Assembly (NCBI GenBank): GCA_012837155.1
Contig: CP051546.1
Span: forward strand, 2,731,699 to 2,795,698
Direction of reading: 5' to 3'
Source of the DNA: Flavobacterium sp.
Lineage (GTDB): Bacteria; Bacteroidota; Bacteroidia; Flavobacteriales; Flavobacteriaceae
Length of the DNA: 64,000 nt
Shown: positions 9,317 to 19,395 of the stretch, piece after piece
Numbering within the stretch: position 1 is the stretch's first letter
Layout: each line of letters starts with the position of its first letter
Position numbers and translations under genes: made by a program
Notes under the pieces: model-generated
Databases searched by the model: none
Seen by the model: only the letters and a program-made list of their open reading frames with translations
What the model was told of the DNA's origin: nothing

Positions 9317-10896
9317 ATTACCTAATTTATATTTTAATACTCCGTTTATCCATGTTTCTACTACTTTTACTTTAGAAACATCTGCTAATTTAAGTGGATT
9401 TGCATCTAAAACAATAAAATCGGCAAATTTTCCTTCAGATAAACTTCCTTTACTACATCCTAAATTATCGGCAATAGCACTACCAAGTGTGTATGCGTTT
9501 AGTGCTTGCTGAAAAGTAATTTTTTGGTTTTCACCAATAACAAAACCATCAGCTGCTTTTCGCGTTACTGCAGTTTCCATATTGACCCACGGATTGATTT
9601 CCTTAACCACAGGACCATCGGTAGATAATGCCAAATTTATTCCGCTATCTAAAACGGTTTTACAAGGATAAACCACATCTAACAATTCGTCTGACAAGGT
9701 ATTCTTAAAATTATTGGCCAATTCATAAATAAAAATTGGCTGCATTGCGGCGGTCATATTCATCCGCTTGAAATCGGCGATATTTTCATTAGACAAAATC
9801 CAACGTGCTCGATTCGGTGTTTTAAATTTGGATTTATTGAGAACAAATCTCGATACACTTTCAATGTCAAATCGATTGCCTGATGCCCGATAGCATGTGT
9901 TGCTACCGAAAATCCTTTATTGACAGCTTCTTTGGCAGTTGCATAAAACTTGTCGTAATCCAATCGCAAAACACCCTTGTAACCATCGGTATTTTTATAC
10001 GGAACATTGATGGCGGCTGTTGCCGAACTCAAGCCTCCGTCCGAGAAAAACTTTACCGTTTTGATTTGCAAAATTCTGATTCATACAGTTCTGGCAAAAC
10101 CTGAATTTCATCGCTTCCATCAGGAATCCGAAGCGGAAAAACATTCATTCGCACTTTCAACAATCCTTCTTTATCTAATCGAATATAAGCCTCCAAAAGT
10201 TCTTCGTTTGCCGCGGGGTCAGTTGCACTAGTAATTCCGAGGCTTAACAAATAATTATGTGCTTCGAGAATCATATTTTTATATTCGGTAAAAGTAAAAG
10301 CAGGAATGTTGTTCATGATTAATCCCAAGGCTCTTTCGGTAAAAATACCTTGTAAACTTCCGTCTTGATTTTTGCGGATTTCTCCGCCAAAGGGAACTTC
10401 GGTCGTTTCAGAAACTCTCGAAATTTCGATGGCTTTGGAATTAGCGATTCCAATATGTGCACAAGTACGAATCACAAAAAACAGGGCGATTAGAAACCAC
10501 TTCATCCAAGTCTTCTTTTGTGGGCAATCGTTTTTCTTCGAGTACCATTTCGTTGACTCCACGAGCCATAATCCAGTTTGATTCTGGGTTTATTTCTGCA
10601 AAATCTTTTAATTTTTGTTTGAACTCCACTATTGATTTCACGCCACGAACATCGAGCATATAAGTACGAAGATGTCCAATTTTCCATACGTGAATATGAG
10701 CATCATTCAAACCTGGCACAATAGTTTTCCCTTGGTAATCAGTTTCATTGGAAAAGGAAGTGAATTGATTTCGCAACTCCTTTTCGTTTCCAATGGCTTC
10801 GATTTTGCCTAAATCATCTATTACCATGGAATCGGCTTTGGGGGAAGCATCGTCCATAGTAATGATGTTGGCGTTATATAAAAGTTTCAATGTCAT
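9308..10896 (-). pseudogene. Amidohydrolase (YtcJ-like, amidohydrolase family 3), three frame breaks
   Basis: Four frame segments join into one metal-dependent amidohydrolase of about 530 residues. The N-terminal part has the metal-binding GLNDAHIHVW (HxH), the middle has VATHAIGHQAID and HRIEH, and the end has STDGPVV, the QALNAYT block and the GKFADFIVLD motif of the composite beta-sandwich. The breaks lie in the A6 at 10476-10481 (needs A5), the A4 at 10070-10073 (needs A5) and the AA at 9802-9803 (needs three). All are one-base homopolymer changes. Family members hydrolyse amide or related C-N bonds. In this context removal of an N-acyl group from a polyamine or omega-amino acid is possible but unproven. 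All metal ligands survive in the joined protein. Confidence 0.8.
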
Positions 10897-10950
10897 ATTA
10901 GTGACTTATTGCATATCAAGAGACTAATTTAATCTTCTGCTCTCGCATTT

Positions 10951-12295
10951 TTATTTTCTTTCTGCTAAAACATCGGCAATGGCTTGTTCTAATACGTCCA
11001 TTCCTTCGTGCAATTGCTCATCGGTAATTACTATTGGAGGCAAAAAGCGAATACAATTGGTATACAATCCAGCTCGAATTAAAATGAGTCCATTAGAAAC
11101 ACATTTTTTGATTACTGCCATAGCAAAATCCATATCGGGTTCTTTGGTTTTTCGGTCTTTTACGAACTCAACTACTAGCATTGCTCCCAATCCACGAATG
11201 TCGCCAATACACGAAAATTTTTCGCTCATTGCCGTAAGACGACTCACAATAGTATTTCCTACATGAGTGGCTCTATTCAAAAATTCGGGCGTATTAATTG
11301 CTTTTACGGTTTCATAAGCAGCCGCCACAGCAATAGGACTTCCACTATATGTCCCTCCTATTCCTCCTAAATGAGGGGCGTCCATAATTTCGGCCTTTCC
11401 AGTAATCGCACTAATTGGCAATCCTGATCCGATTGATTTTGCCATTGTCACAATATCCGGAATTACCCCACTGTGTTCGATAGCTAAAAATTTTCCTGTA
11501 CGTCCTGCTCCTGCTTGTACCTCATCGGCAATGAAAACAATACCGTGCTCATCGCACACTTTGCGTATTTTTTCCAAAAACTTTTAGGAACAGGAATAAA
11601 CCCTCCTTCGCCTTGAACTGGCTCAATAATAATAGCTGCCACAGCCGATGGATCGACATGCGAAATCAAGTTTTGGTCGAATCGTTCAATACAAAAATCA
11701 ATGTATTGCTCTTCGGTCATACTATCGGGTTTGCGATACACGTTAGGAGAATGAAAACGGTAAATATCTTGCGCATAACTACCAAATCCTTTTTTAAACA
11801 AGCCGTATTTACTGGTCAAACTCAAGGTAAGCATGGTTCGTCCGTGGTAAGCTCCTTCAAAACAAATCACGGCAGGTCTTTTGGTATAATAACGAGCAAT
11901 TGCTACCGCATTTTCTACTGCTTCTGATCCTGAATTAGCTAATAAAGTCTTTTTGGATAATCTCCTGGAGTGATTTTATTTAACATTTCGGCAAAATCCA
12001 AATACGGTTCAAAAGTAGTTACCAATGCTCCAGGATGAATGTATTTGTCCAACTGCAATTTAATAGCATCTACTACCGCCTTTGGACGGTGTCCTAAATT
12101 TACCATTCCAATTCCTCCTGCAAAATCAATCAATTGATTTCCATCTACATCCCATATTAAAGCTCCTTCGGCTTTTTCGACTACAACCTCAGTTGATTTT
12201 CCCAAACCCGCAGGTAAGGCAGCGGCTCTACGAGCTAATAATTCTTTACTTTTTGGACCTGGAATTTCGGATACTTTTTTAATTTGACTTCCCAT
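10951..12295 (-). pseudogene. Class III aminotransferase (GabT-like), two frame breaks
   Basis: This is the second fold-type-I class III aminotransferase of the island, about 448 residues once joined. Conserved parts are NSGSEAVENA, FEGAYHGRTML, FIADEVQAGAGRTGKF and the PLP lysine in MAKSIGSGLPI. Length and motifs fit 4-aminobutyrate aminotransferase. The frame breaks in the T5 at 11950-11954 (needs T6) and the A5 at 11576-11580 (needs A6). It is distinct from the paralog at 7467-8769, so the two may treat different omega-amino acids (for example GABA versus putrescine or beta-alanine). It is flanked by the amidohydrolase and a tandem pair of GNAT genes on the same strand. Confidence 0.83.
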
Positions 12296-12328
12296 TTTTA
12301 TTCTATTTTAAAACGATTTAATTATTAT

Positions 12329-12988
12329 TTAAAGTGTATATTTTTCATCTACTGGATTGTACATCAGGATGCTTCCATATCCCGACTCAGGGTCATTGAT
12401 ATAATTGTACAAAGGGCGAATCCACCGAAAACCTGCATTTTTTTGAGGCGTAATTGTTGGATCGGTTAATTCTTCGTTCATCAAGGCTTTGCAATATTCC
12501 TCGATGGTCATTTTGTCTTTCAATTTGCCATAGCCAATAGTCATTCCTGCAATAATTTGTCCTTTCAATCCTAGTTTTGCACATACTTCGTGACGGGCTT
12601 TGTACATTGCTTTAGAAAGTCCCAATCCTCGGTATTCGGGCAAAACTCCCATATCAATTCCGTACATCCAATCGCCATCGGGTACTTGTACGTTGGTAAT
12701 CCACAAATGATCTGTTTCTTCCAAAAAAGTACTATCGTGTTCCGGAAAATGGCATCGAAATGTACTTGCCGAAGCAATAATAATTCCGTCTTTTTCGACC
12801 ACAATTTGCCCTTCTCGGAATACATTAATATGACTGGTAAAATGAGCTCTAGTCATTATTTCCGATACATGCAAGGTAGGATAACATTGCGCCTGAACGT
12901 ATTCCATCCCGATTGCATCTTGTAGCGTAGCTGTTCGGACTATAAACTGGTCATTTAAAATTTTATTATATATCATGTTTTTACTCAA
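12329..12988 (-). CDS. GNAT family N-acyltransferase, paralog 2 of 3
   Basis: The 219-residue GNAT protein has its acetyl-CoA binding loop in LPEYRGLGLSKAMYKAR (about residues 117-133). It is a close tandem paralog of the gene just upstream (12991-13644), sharing long blocks such as GDWMYGIDMGVLPEYRGLGL and LGLKGQIIAGMTIGYG, and a more distant paralog of 5254-5904. The gap to the upstream paralog is 2 bp, so they are cotranscribed. No fused hydrolase domain is present. Recent duplication implies either dosage or two related acceptors. Which amine or acid is acylated is unknown. Confidence 0.83.
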   Translation of the reverse strand: MSKNMIYNKILNDQFIVRTATLQDAIGMEYVQAQCYPTLHVSEIMTRAHFTSHINVFREGQIVVEKDGIIIASASTFRCHFPEHDSTFLEETDHLWITNVQVPDGDWMYGIDMGVLPEYRGLGLSKAMYKARHEVCAKLGLKGQIIAGMTIGYGKLKDKMTIEEYCKALMNEELTDPTITPQKNAGFRWIRPLYNYINDPESGYGSILMYNPVDEKYTL

Positions 12989-12990
12989 AA

Positions 12991-13644
12991 TTAATGGCTT
13001 GCTATTTTGTAATTAACATCCACAGGAAAATACATCAAAACACATGTAAATCCTGCTTCGGGATCATTGATATGCCCATGAAGGGGTTTAATCCATCGAA
13101 AACCTGCTTTCATTTGTGGCGTTACAGTAGGATCGGCAAACTTCTTGATTTCAAGAGCATAACAATACTCTTCGATAGTCATTTTGTCTTTTACCCGACC
13201 GTATCCAATAGTCATTCCCGCAATAATTTGTCCCTTCAATCCTAGTTTTTTACACACTTCTTGGCGTGCCAAATACAAATCGGTCGAAAGTCCCAAACCA
13301 CGGTATTCGGGCAACACGCCCATATCAATCCCATACATCCAATCGCCATTGGGTTGATGGGTCTGTGTCATCCACAAATTGTCTGTTATTTCCAAAAAAG
13401 TCAAATTTTCATCGGGATAAAAACTTCGCATTGTACTAGCCGAAGCTACAATTTCCCCTTCTTTTTCAATAACCAACTGTCCTTCGGGAAAGATGTTAAT
13501 ATGATTAATAAAATGCTCCTTTTTTATTATTTCCGATTCGTGCAAACTAGGATAACACTGTTTTTGGACATACTCCATTTGAACCACGTCATCTGGAGTA
13601 GCATTCCTAATTATAAAATCCTCTAAAATCTCTTTACGAATCAT
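12991..13644 (-). CDS. GNAT family N-acyltransferase, paralog 3 of 3
   Basis: The 217-residue GNAT protein is very similar to its downstream tandem copy, with conserved QCYPSLHESEI, EGQLVIEKEGEIVASAS and LPEYRGLGLSTDLYLARQ (the acyl-CoA loop). The frame is intact. It starts 8 bp downstream of the NhaC-type antiporter stop, as part of the same minus-strand unit. Sequence blocks shared by all three paralogs but not by ordinary ribosomal-protein GNATs (GMTIGYG, KDKMTIEEYC, DPTVTPQ) suggest a dedicated small-molecule acceptor site, by comparison only. Function beyond acyl transfer is not assigned. Confidence 0.83.
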   Translation of the reverse strand: MIRKEILEDFIIRNATPDDVVQMEYVQKQCYPSLHESEIIKKEHFINHINIFPEGQLVIEKEGEIVASASTMRSFYPDENLTFLEITDNLWMTQTHQPNGDWMYGIDMGVLPEYRGLGLSTDLYLARQEVCKKLGLKGQIIAGMTIGYGRVKDKMTIEEYCYALEIKKFADPTVTPQMKAGFRWIKPLHGHINDPEAGFTCVLMYFPVDVNYKIASH

Positions 13645-13652
13645 GTTTTCAA

Positions 13653-15188
13653 TTATAAAATAAATCCAGCGATAAGATAAACTACTGATGAAGTCACAAA
13701 AATGATCAATTGGTATGGAAATTGAGAAATTCCGTGTTTCATCATATCTACTTTACAAGATTGAGCTGTAAGTACTCTATTATCAGAAAAGAAACAAGCA
13801 GCAGCACCCCAAACTGTTCCCGAAGCCAATGCGCCTTGCGTCAGCCAAAAATTAGCATGAAATTGTGTCGACAAAATAGCCGTTGTAGGAACAAGAATCG
13901 CGTAAATCCCCCAGTTTGAACCAGTTGCCCAACAAATCCAAGCTACTAATGTAAAAACAATAAATGGCAATGTAGTACCGTTTAACCAGCTAATTCCTTC
14001 TAAGTGTGATGCAACAAACTCATTGAATCCTAATCCATTTTGAACATCTTTTAACAAATAGGTAAAACCTAAAACGGCCAATACAAAAGTTATAGTCTCA
14101 AGACCTTTTACAAAATTATTAGATATTTTATGGAAATCCACAATTTTGAACATCCAGAAATACAAATACACAAATACACAAGCCGTTTGCAATACCTCTT
14201 AATGCATCAATACTGCCAAAATATAATCCATAGAAAAAGTAAATCCACTTCCCCAATAATCAAAATCCCATGGGTAAGGCAAAATGGTACAGAAAATCAA
14301 CACCAATAACGGCATTAAAAAATACATCACTTTACCTTCTTTTTTGTCCTTTTTGTTCAATTTTTCTTTTTTCTCTTCTATAACAACTTCAGCTTCTGCG
14401 GCTTTTATTCCTGCAAAATCTGGAAGAAGTTCATAAACCACCAAAGCCCCAAGAATTAAGGAAATCCAAGCTGAAAGTTATACGGAATCGTGTGCATAAA
14501 TACCTCAATTGGACTTGTAATGGCATGACCCGTACTATCCATAACCCCGCCTTTAATGGCAGCAATTTGAGTTCCGTAAAATATTGTCCAAGTAGAAATA
14601 GGAAAAATAATTGTTAATGGCACACAAACAAAACTCAAAACTAGAGCTAATTTATCTCTAGAAACCCCAAATTTATCAGTTATAGGTCGCATCGTATTTC
14701 CTACGGATAAAGCACTAAAATAATCATCCAAGAAAAAGAAAAAACTCAACCAATACGTCATCAATAAAGATTGTCTTTTTGTTTTTACATGGTTTTTCAG
14801 AATATTTTCCTACTGCTTTAATTCCTCCGGAAGCAACAACCATTTGCACAAATGCACCATATAATATACATACTAATATTACCCAAATCAAACCTCCATC
14901 ATGGGCGTCTCTTGCTATTGACGAAAATAATCCATCAAACATATTTAAAGGAAAAATCATTCCTTTTCCCTCTGGAAACCATTCTGTGGATCCTCCTTGT
15001 TGTGCTAAAAGCATGAATCCAACAGCGCAACCTATAATAAGGGGCTCTAATGCTTTTCTTGTGATAATGGCTATTCCTAATACGGTAAATGCTGGAACTA
15101 ATGCATGCCAATTAGTAAAATAACAAAGAACTGCCAATGATAATAAGGCAACTCCAATAATTGTCGAAACTGATTTCATTGATTTCAT
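13653..15188 (-). pseudogene. NhaC-family Na+/H+ antiporter-like transporter, two frame breaks and one stop codon
   Basis: This is a roughly 510-residue polytopic membrane protein. Diagnostic NhaC-family segments are LEPLIIGCAVGF, FFFLDDYFSALSVGNTMRPITDKF and CWATGSNWGIY. It could be a cation antiporter or an amino-acid/H+ exchanger; NhaC-like proteins include substrate exchangers such as tyrosine/tyramine antiporters, so exchange of an amine or amino acid is plausible here. The frame breaks in the T5 at 14793-14797 (needs T4) and at C14471 (needs CC). Unlike the others, the third lesion is an in-frame TAA at 14199-14201 (LMH stop EVLQTACVF) with the same frame open on both sides. This favours real inactivation or a substitution error rather than a run-length error. 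Confidence 0.78.
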
Positions 15189-15349
15189 TCGATATTTGGT
15201 TTTTGGTTAATAAATAATAATTAATAGAAATTTGGTTGGTTTTAAGCTCACACCTATACTAAACTACGCAATCGTTATAATTGTAAATAAATTAATTTAG
15301 ATGCTATTTTTTTGTAAATCTAACAATATTTTTGATACTGACAAAAATA

Positions 15350-15379
15350 TTGTTTATTTTATTAAAATTTGTATATTTG
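15350..15379 (+). promoter_or_regulatory. Bacteroidetes-type promoter of mmsA
   Basis: TTG at 15350-15352 and TATATTTG at 15372-15379 are separated by 19 bp, matching the -33/-7 consensus (TTG / TAnnTTTG) of the Bacteroidetes primary sigma factor. The start codon of the dehydrogenase is 25 bp downstream of the -7 box. Confidence 0.75.
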
Positions 15380-15403
15380 GAAAAAAAATTAAATACCTAA
15401 ATT

Positions 15404-16860
15404 ATGATATTCGACGAAGTAAAAAACTTTACAAACGGGGACTTTAAATCTGGAAGTTCAAATAAATTCATGCAGTTATCTCGCCTTTAGACGGGAGTGA
15501 ATTAACCACATTCAAGGAATCTACAATGGAAGATTTGAATGAAATAATTGATTTTGCACAAAAAGCACAAAAAGCTTGGCAAAAAGTTACCTTGAAAGAA
15601 AGAGCACAAGTTTTCTATAAATACAAACAATTATTAGAGAAAAATAGTTCTGAACTTACCGAAATAATTTATAGAGAAAACGGTAAAATACACGGCGAAG
15701 CAAAAGCTGAAATTGACAAAGCCATTGAATTAACCGAATTTGCTTGCAGCCTACCTCAGTTTGTCAACGGCGAAAATATGGAAGTTAGCAAAGGTGTATT
15801 CTGTTCTTCTAATAGAGCACCACTGGGTGTTGTTGCTTCGATTGTTCCTTTTAACTTTCCAAGTATGGTTCCGCATTGGACTATTGTTAATGCCATTGCA
15901 CTAGGAAATGCAATGATTTTAAAACCTTCTGAAGCAGTACCAATTAGCAGTCAGTATATTGCTAAGTTATTAAAAGAAGCAGGACTTCCTGACGGATTAT
16001 TCAATATTATCAACGGAACTCAATCTACCGTTGAAAATATTTGTGATCATCCAGAAATCAAGGCAATTACCTTTGTAGGTTCGACTAAAGTAGCCAAGAT
16101 TGTTTATCAAAGAGCCAGTCATAATCTAAAACAAGTATTAGCTCTTGGCGGAGCAAAAAATCATATTATTTTATTACCTGATGCGCATCCTGATATGGCT
16201 TCGTCTAATATCATCGCTTCGATGAGTGGTTGTGCGGGACAAAGATGCATGGCCGCTGCAACATTAGTTGCCGTAGGGAATTGCGACGCTATTTTAGACA
16301 AACTAATCGGCGATGCACAAAAAATTCAATGCGGCACAACTCTAGGAGCGGTTATTTCGAAAGCGGCTAAAGAACGAATCGAAAATTATATTACCGAAGC
16401 AGAACAGCAAGGTGCTAAAATAATTTTAGACGGTCGCAATACCGTAGTTCCAGGAAAAGAAAACGGATTTTATGTTGGTCCAACTATCATAGATTACGCG
16501 ACCGCCGATATGAAAATCGCAAAAGAAGAAGTTTTTGGCCCCGTGCTTGCTATCGTTCGTGTAAAAACTATTGATGAAGCTTTGGCAATCGAAAATGCAA
16601 ATCCTTACGGAAATGCGTGCTCGGTATTTACTCAAAGTGGCGGACTGGCTAATTATGTTACCGAAAATGCTTCGGCAGGAATGTGTGGTGTAAACATTGG
16701 AGTTCCTGTACCAAGAGAGCCTTTTGGATTTGGCGGATGGAACGAATCTCGTTTTGGTTCAGGCGATATTACTGGTAAAAGCTCTATTGGATTTTTTACC
16801 AAAGAAAAGAAAACAACCACCAAGTGGAACCCTGAAGCTGGAACCAACTGGATGAGCTAA
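15404..16860 (+). CDS. mmsA: CoA-acylating methylmalonate/malonate-semialdehyde dehydrogenase, N-terminal frame break
   Basis: An aldehyde dehydrogenase with the hallmark MmsA active site CAGQRCMA, which separates CoA-acylating enzymes from hydrolytic ones, plus PFNFPSMVP, FVGSTKVAK and the C-terminal GDITGKSSIGFFTKEKK. It converts malonate semialdehyde (from beta-alanine) to acetyl-CoA and CO2, or methylmalonate semialdehyde (from valine) to propionyl-CoA. The long frame begins at 15526, but the true N-terminus starts at the ATG at 15404 (MIFDEVKNFTNGDF) behind a good promoter. The frames join if G15472 is GG (FMAVISPLDG), giving about 485 residues, the usual length. It is divergent from the nhaC operon and sits upstream of an omega-aminotransferase, which supports the beta-alanine route. 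Confidence 0.9.
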
Positions 16861-16870
16861 ATTCTATTTG

Positions 16871-16911
16871 AATGCGAATCAAGATTTGTTTAATCATTCT
16901 TGATTCGCATT
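16871..16911 (+). terminator. Strong palindrome after mmsA, related to IS982 ends
   Basis: A 14-bp perfect inverted repeat (AATGCGAATCAAGA at 16871-16884, TCTTGATTCGCATT at 16898-16911) with a 13-nt loop lies 10 bp after the mmsA stop. The first 12 bases of the arm after the leading A, ATGCGAATCAAG, are identical to the terminal inverted repeat of the IS982 element at 38557-39588. It can form a terminator-like stem, though the T-run after it is poor. Confidence 0.6.
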
Positions 16912-16948
16912 ATACCTCTTTTTCTTAGTTTCTATTTAATCAAGAAAT

Positions 16949-17397
16949 ATGATACGACAAGCAACAATTCAAGATTTAGACCAATTGACAACATTGTTTG
17001 ACCAATACCTCGTTTTTTATCAAAACCGTCTAATTTGGGGCGACACAAAGCCTATTTGAAAGAGCGAATAGAACGGGGGGAAGCGTTTATTTTCTTGGCT
17101 TTTGACGATGCCAACGAAACAAACGCCTTGGGATTTGCCTTATGCTATCCTACTTTTTCTTCGGTTCGGCTAAGTAAAATAGTTGTTTTGAATGATTTGT
17201 TTGTCAATCCTACTATCCGAAACAAAGGTGTCGGAGAACAACTCATTGATCAATGCTTTGTTCTAGCCAAAACAATCGGAGCCGATTTAGTACGATTGAG
17301 AACGGCAAAAGACAATTACATCGCACAAGGTCTTTATCACAAAAAAGGATTTGTTCGAGACGAATTATATTATACCTACGATTATACTATAACTTAA
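16949..17397 (+). CDS. Small GNAT family acetyltransferase, one frame break
   Basis: A 149-residue GNAT protein: start MIRQATIQDLDQL at 16949, acetyl-CoA loop in NPTIRNKGVGEQLIDQC, and an end GLYHKKGFVRDELYYTYDY. This resembles single-domain acetyltransferases that modify amines such as spermidine or amino acids. The first 26 residues are in a different frame from the rest; one more C in the CC at 17026-17027 gives FYQNPSNLGRHKAYL and a normal gene. It lies between the MmsA-type dehydrogenase and the omega-aminotransferase, 27 bp upstream of the latter, so the three form one plus-strand unit. It is not closely related to the three 217-residue GNAT paralogs. Confidence 0.75.
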
Positions 17398-17424
17398 AAA
17401 TTAATTTTAAAAAATACGATTTCA

Positions 17425-18761
17425 ATGTTAAACAAAGAACAAATAATTAACGACAGCAAAGCTTTTAGCCTCTTCTCGTGGTCAGCGCAAGGCGGTGTCA
17501 ACCCGATAGCAATAGAAAGAGCCGAAGGAGTTTACTTATACGATTACGATGGAGACAAAATCATCGATTTCTCTTCGGGGCTAATGTCTGTCAATATTGG
17601 TCATGGCGACCAAAGAGTAACACAGGCCGTGGTAGAGCAAATGCAAAAAGTGAGTTTGTAACCCCAACCTGTACTACCGAAATACGAGCCAAATTATCCA
17701 GAAAATTAGCCGAAATATGTCCTGGCGATTTGAACAAAGCGTTTTATACCTTATGCGGCACCTCGTCTATTGACAATGCAATTAAACTTGCTCGATTGTA
17801 CACAGGACGACACAAAATTATTGGGCGTTACCGTGCTTTTCACGGAGGCTCCATAGGCGGAATGTCGGCTGGTGGCGATCCTCGAAAACTAGCCAATGAT
17901 GCGCAACAAATGCCTAATTCTATTCATTTGGACGACCCGTACAATTTTTTCGGCATGAAAGACTTGGACGAAGCAACCAAACTGCAATTGAGCTTGGAAT
18001 ATGTAGAACGAGTAATTCATTTTGAAGGAAAAACCAATATTGCGGCTTTCATTTTTGAAGGAGAAAGTGGTTCTTCGGGTTGTTTGCATTATCCAAAAGG
18101 CTACTTGAAAGGCATTAAAGCTCTTTGTGAAAAATATGGCATTCTTTTCATCGCCGATGAAGTAATGAGTGGTTTTGGACGAACTGGAAAATGGTTTGGG
18201 TTTGAAAACCACGACATCATTCCCGATATGGTTTGTATGGCTAAAGGACTTACCTCTTCTTATTTGCCATTAGGCTGCTTGATGGTTTCCGACAAAATTG
18301 CTGCTAAATTCGATAATACTCCTATGATGATTGGGCTTACCTATAATGCACATCCTGTAGCATTGGCAGCTGCTTTGGCGGTAATTACTATTTATGAAAG
18401 CGACAAATTGATTGAAAACACTCGGAAAATGGGAGCTTACATGGAAGCCAAAATAGAGGAAATGAGAAGTAAACACCCAAGTATGGGAGCTTTTAGAAAC
18501 ACGGGGCTTTTGGGCTGTTTGGACGTTGTAAAAAACAAAACCACTGGCGAACTCATTGCACCGTATAATGCTAGTGGCGACGACTTAAAAATAACCAACC
18601 TTATTGCTGCCAAAGTTCGAGCTTTGGGCTTGTACACATTTGTTCGTTGGGGCTATATTTTCATTGCTCCTCCATTAACAATTAATGAAAAAGAAATCGA
18701 TGAAGGTCTCGCCATTATCTCAGAGGCTTTATCCATTGCCGATGAATATGTTGTTTCGTAA
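17425..18761 (+). CDS. Class III omega-aminotransferase, one frame break
   Basis: About 445 residues. Motifs are CGTSSIDNAIKLAR, RAFHGGSIG, FIADEVMSGFGRTGKWF, PLP lysine in MAKGLTSSYLPLG and GLTYNAHPVALAAA. The pattern is that of the taurine/beta-alanine omega-aminotransferase group. Next to an MmsA-type dehydrogenase it would make malonate semialdehyde from beta-alanine (inference). The N-terminal 75 residues (MLNKEQIINDSKAF start) run in another frame; one more T in the TTT at 17655-17657 gives VSFVTPTCTTE and joins the two parts. The gene ends in a good terminator. Confidence 0.87.
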
Positions 18762-18778
18762 CAAAAACATCCTTAACC

Positions 18779-18816
18779 AAAAAGCTCCAAATCAAAATCG
18801 ACTTGGAGCTTTTTTT
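18779..18816 (+). terminator. Rho-independent terminator of the mmsA operon
   Basis: Inverted repeat AAAGCTCCAA / TTGGAGCTTT with a 12-nt loop followed by seven T, 17 bp after the aminotransferase stop. It can also serve the convergent YceI gene on the other strand. Confidence 0.85.
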
Positions 18817-18840
18817 CAATAATTGAATTAGTAAGTGGTA

Positions 18841-19386
18841 TTATTTTGCTTCTAAAGTAAAATTCAGCATTACTTTAATACTCTCGGAAATCTTACTTTT
18901 TACCAAGTTTGGTACTTCAATTTTAAAATCACCGGCTTTTAGTAACAAAGTGCCAACAACTGTAACTTTTCCGCTAGCTTGTGCCAAAGCTATTTTTGTT
19001 TTAATCTTTTTAGTTACTCCGTGAATCATCAAATCGCCCTCTAAATCATACATTACTTTGGAAGTAGTTAATTTTGAAGCATCAAAACCCAAAATTTTCC
19101 CTTTAAATGTAGCTTTAGGATACTGAGAAGACTCCATGTAATTTTCATTAAAATGCTCTTCCATCAAAGGAACTTTGAACTTGAATCCTTTAATCAAAAC
19201 TAAGGCAGCCAAATCGCCATTGGACTCATCTAAAATACAAGAGACCGAATTATTCTTAGCTGCTACTTCTTCAAAAGCAGGTACCGATGCTTCGAACTTT
19301 ACTTCTCCTGTTCGAGTAATCATCTTTTGAGCAAACAAGGTGCTTGCACAAAAGAAAACGGACATCAAAACAATTATTTTTTTCAT
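18841..19386 (-). CDS. YceI family periplasmic lipid-binding-like protein
   Basis: The 181-residue protein has a cleavable signal peptide (residues 1-19, ending LFAQ) followed by a YceI lipocalin-like barrel: TRTGEVKFEASVP, QYPKATFKGKI, the VMYDLEGDLMIHGVTKKIK block (split by a turn) and a final KVMLNFTLEAK strand. YceI proteins bind isoprenoid or fatty molecules in the periplasm; the exact ligand is unknown. It lies 9 bp downstream of a small c-type cytochrome gene and within a four-gene minus-strand set with a DUF5777 barrel protein and an OB-fold protein, so it probably acts with them at the cell envelope. Confidence 0.92.
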   Translation of the reverse strand: MKKIIVLMSVFFCASTLFAQKMITRTGEVKFEASVPAFEEVAAKNNSVSCILDESNGDLAALVLIKGFKFKVPLMEEHFNENYMESSQYPKATFKGKILGFDASKLTTSKVMYDLEGDLMIHGVTKKIKTKIALAQASGKVTVVGTLLLKAGDFKIEVPNLVKSKISESIKVMLNFTLEAK

Positions 19387-19395
19387 CGCTGTTTT

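Noticed and set aside
12590-12925. Plus-strand open frame inside the GNAT genes (similar shadows at 13261-13626 and 587-769)
   Set aside because: They are complementary to well-supported genes and lack any recognisable protein features. The likeness between the two antisense frames at 12590 and 13261 only reflects the paralogy of the sense genes.
1-18761. The island as a prophage or integrative element
   Set aside because: No integrase, att duplication, tRNA or structural genes are visible, and the genes form metabolic operons.
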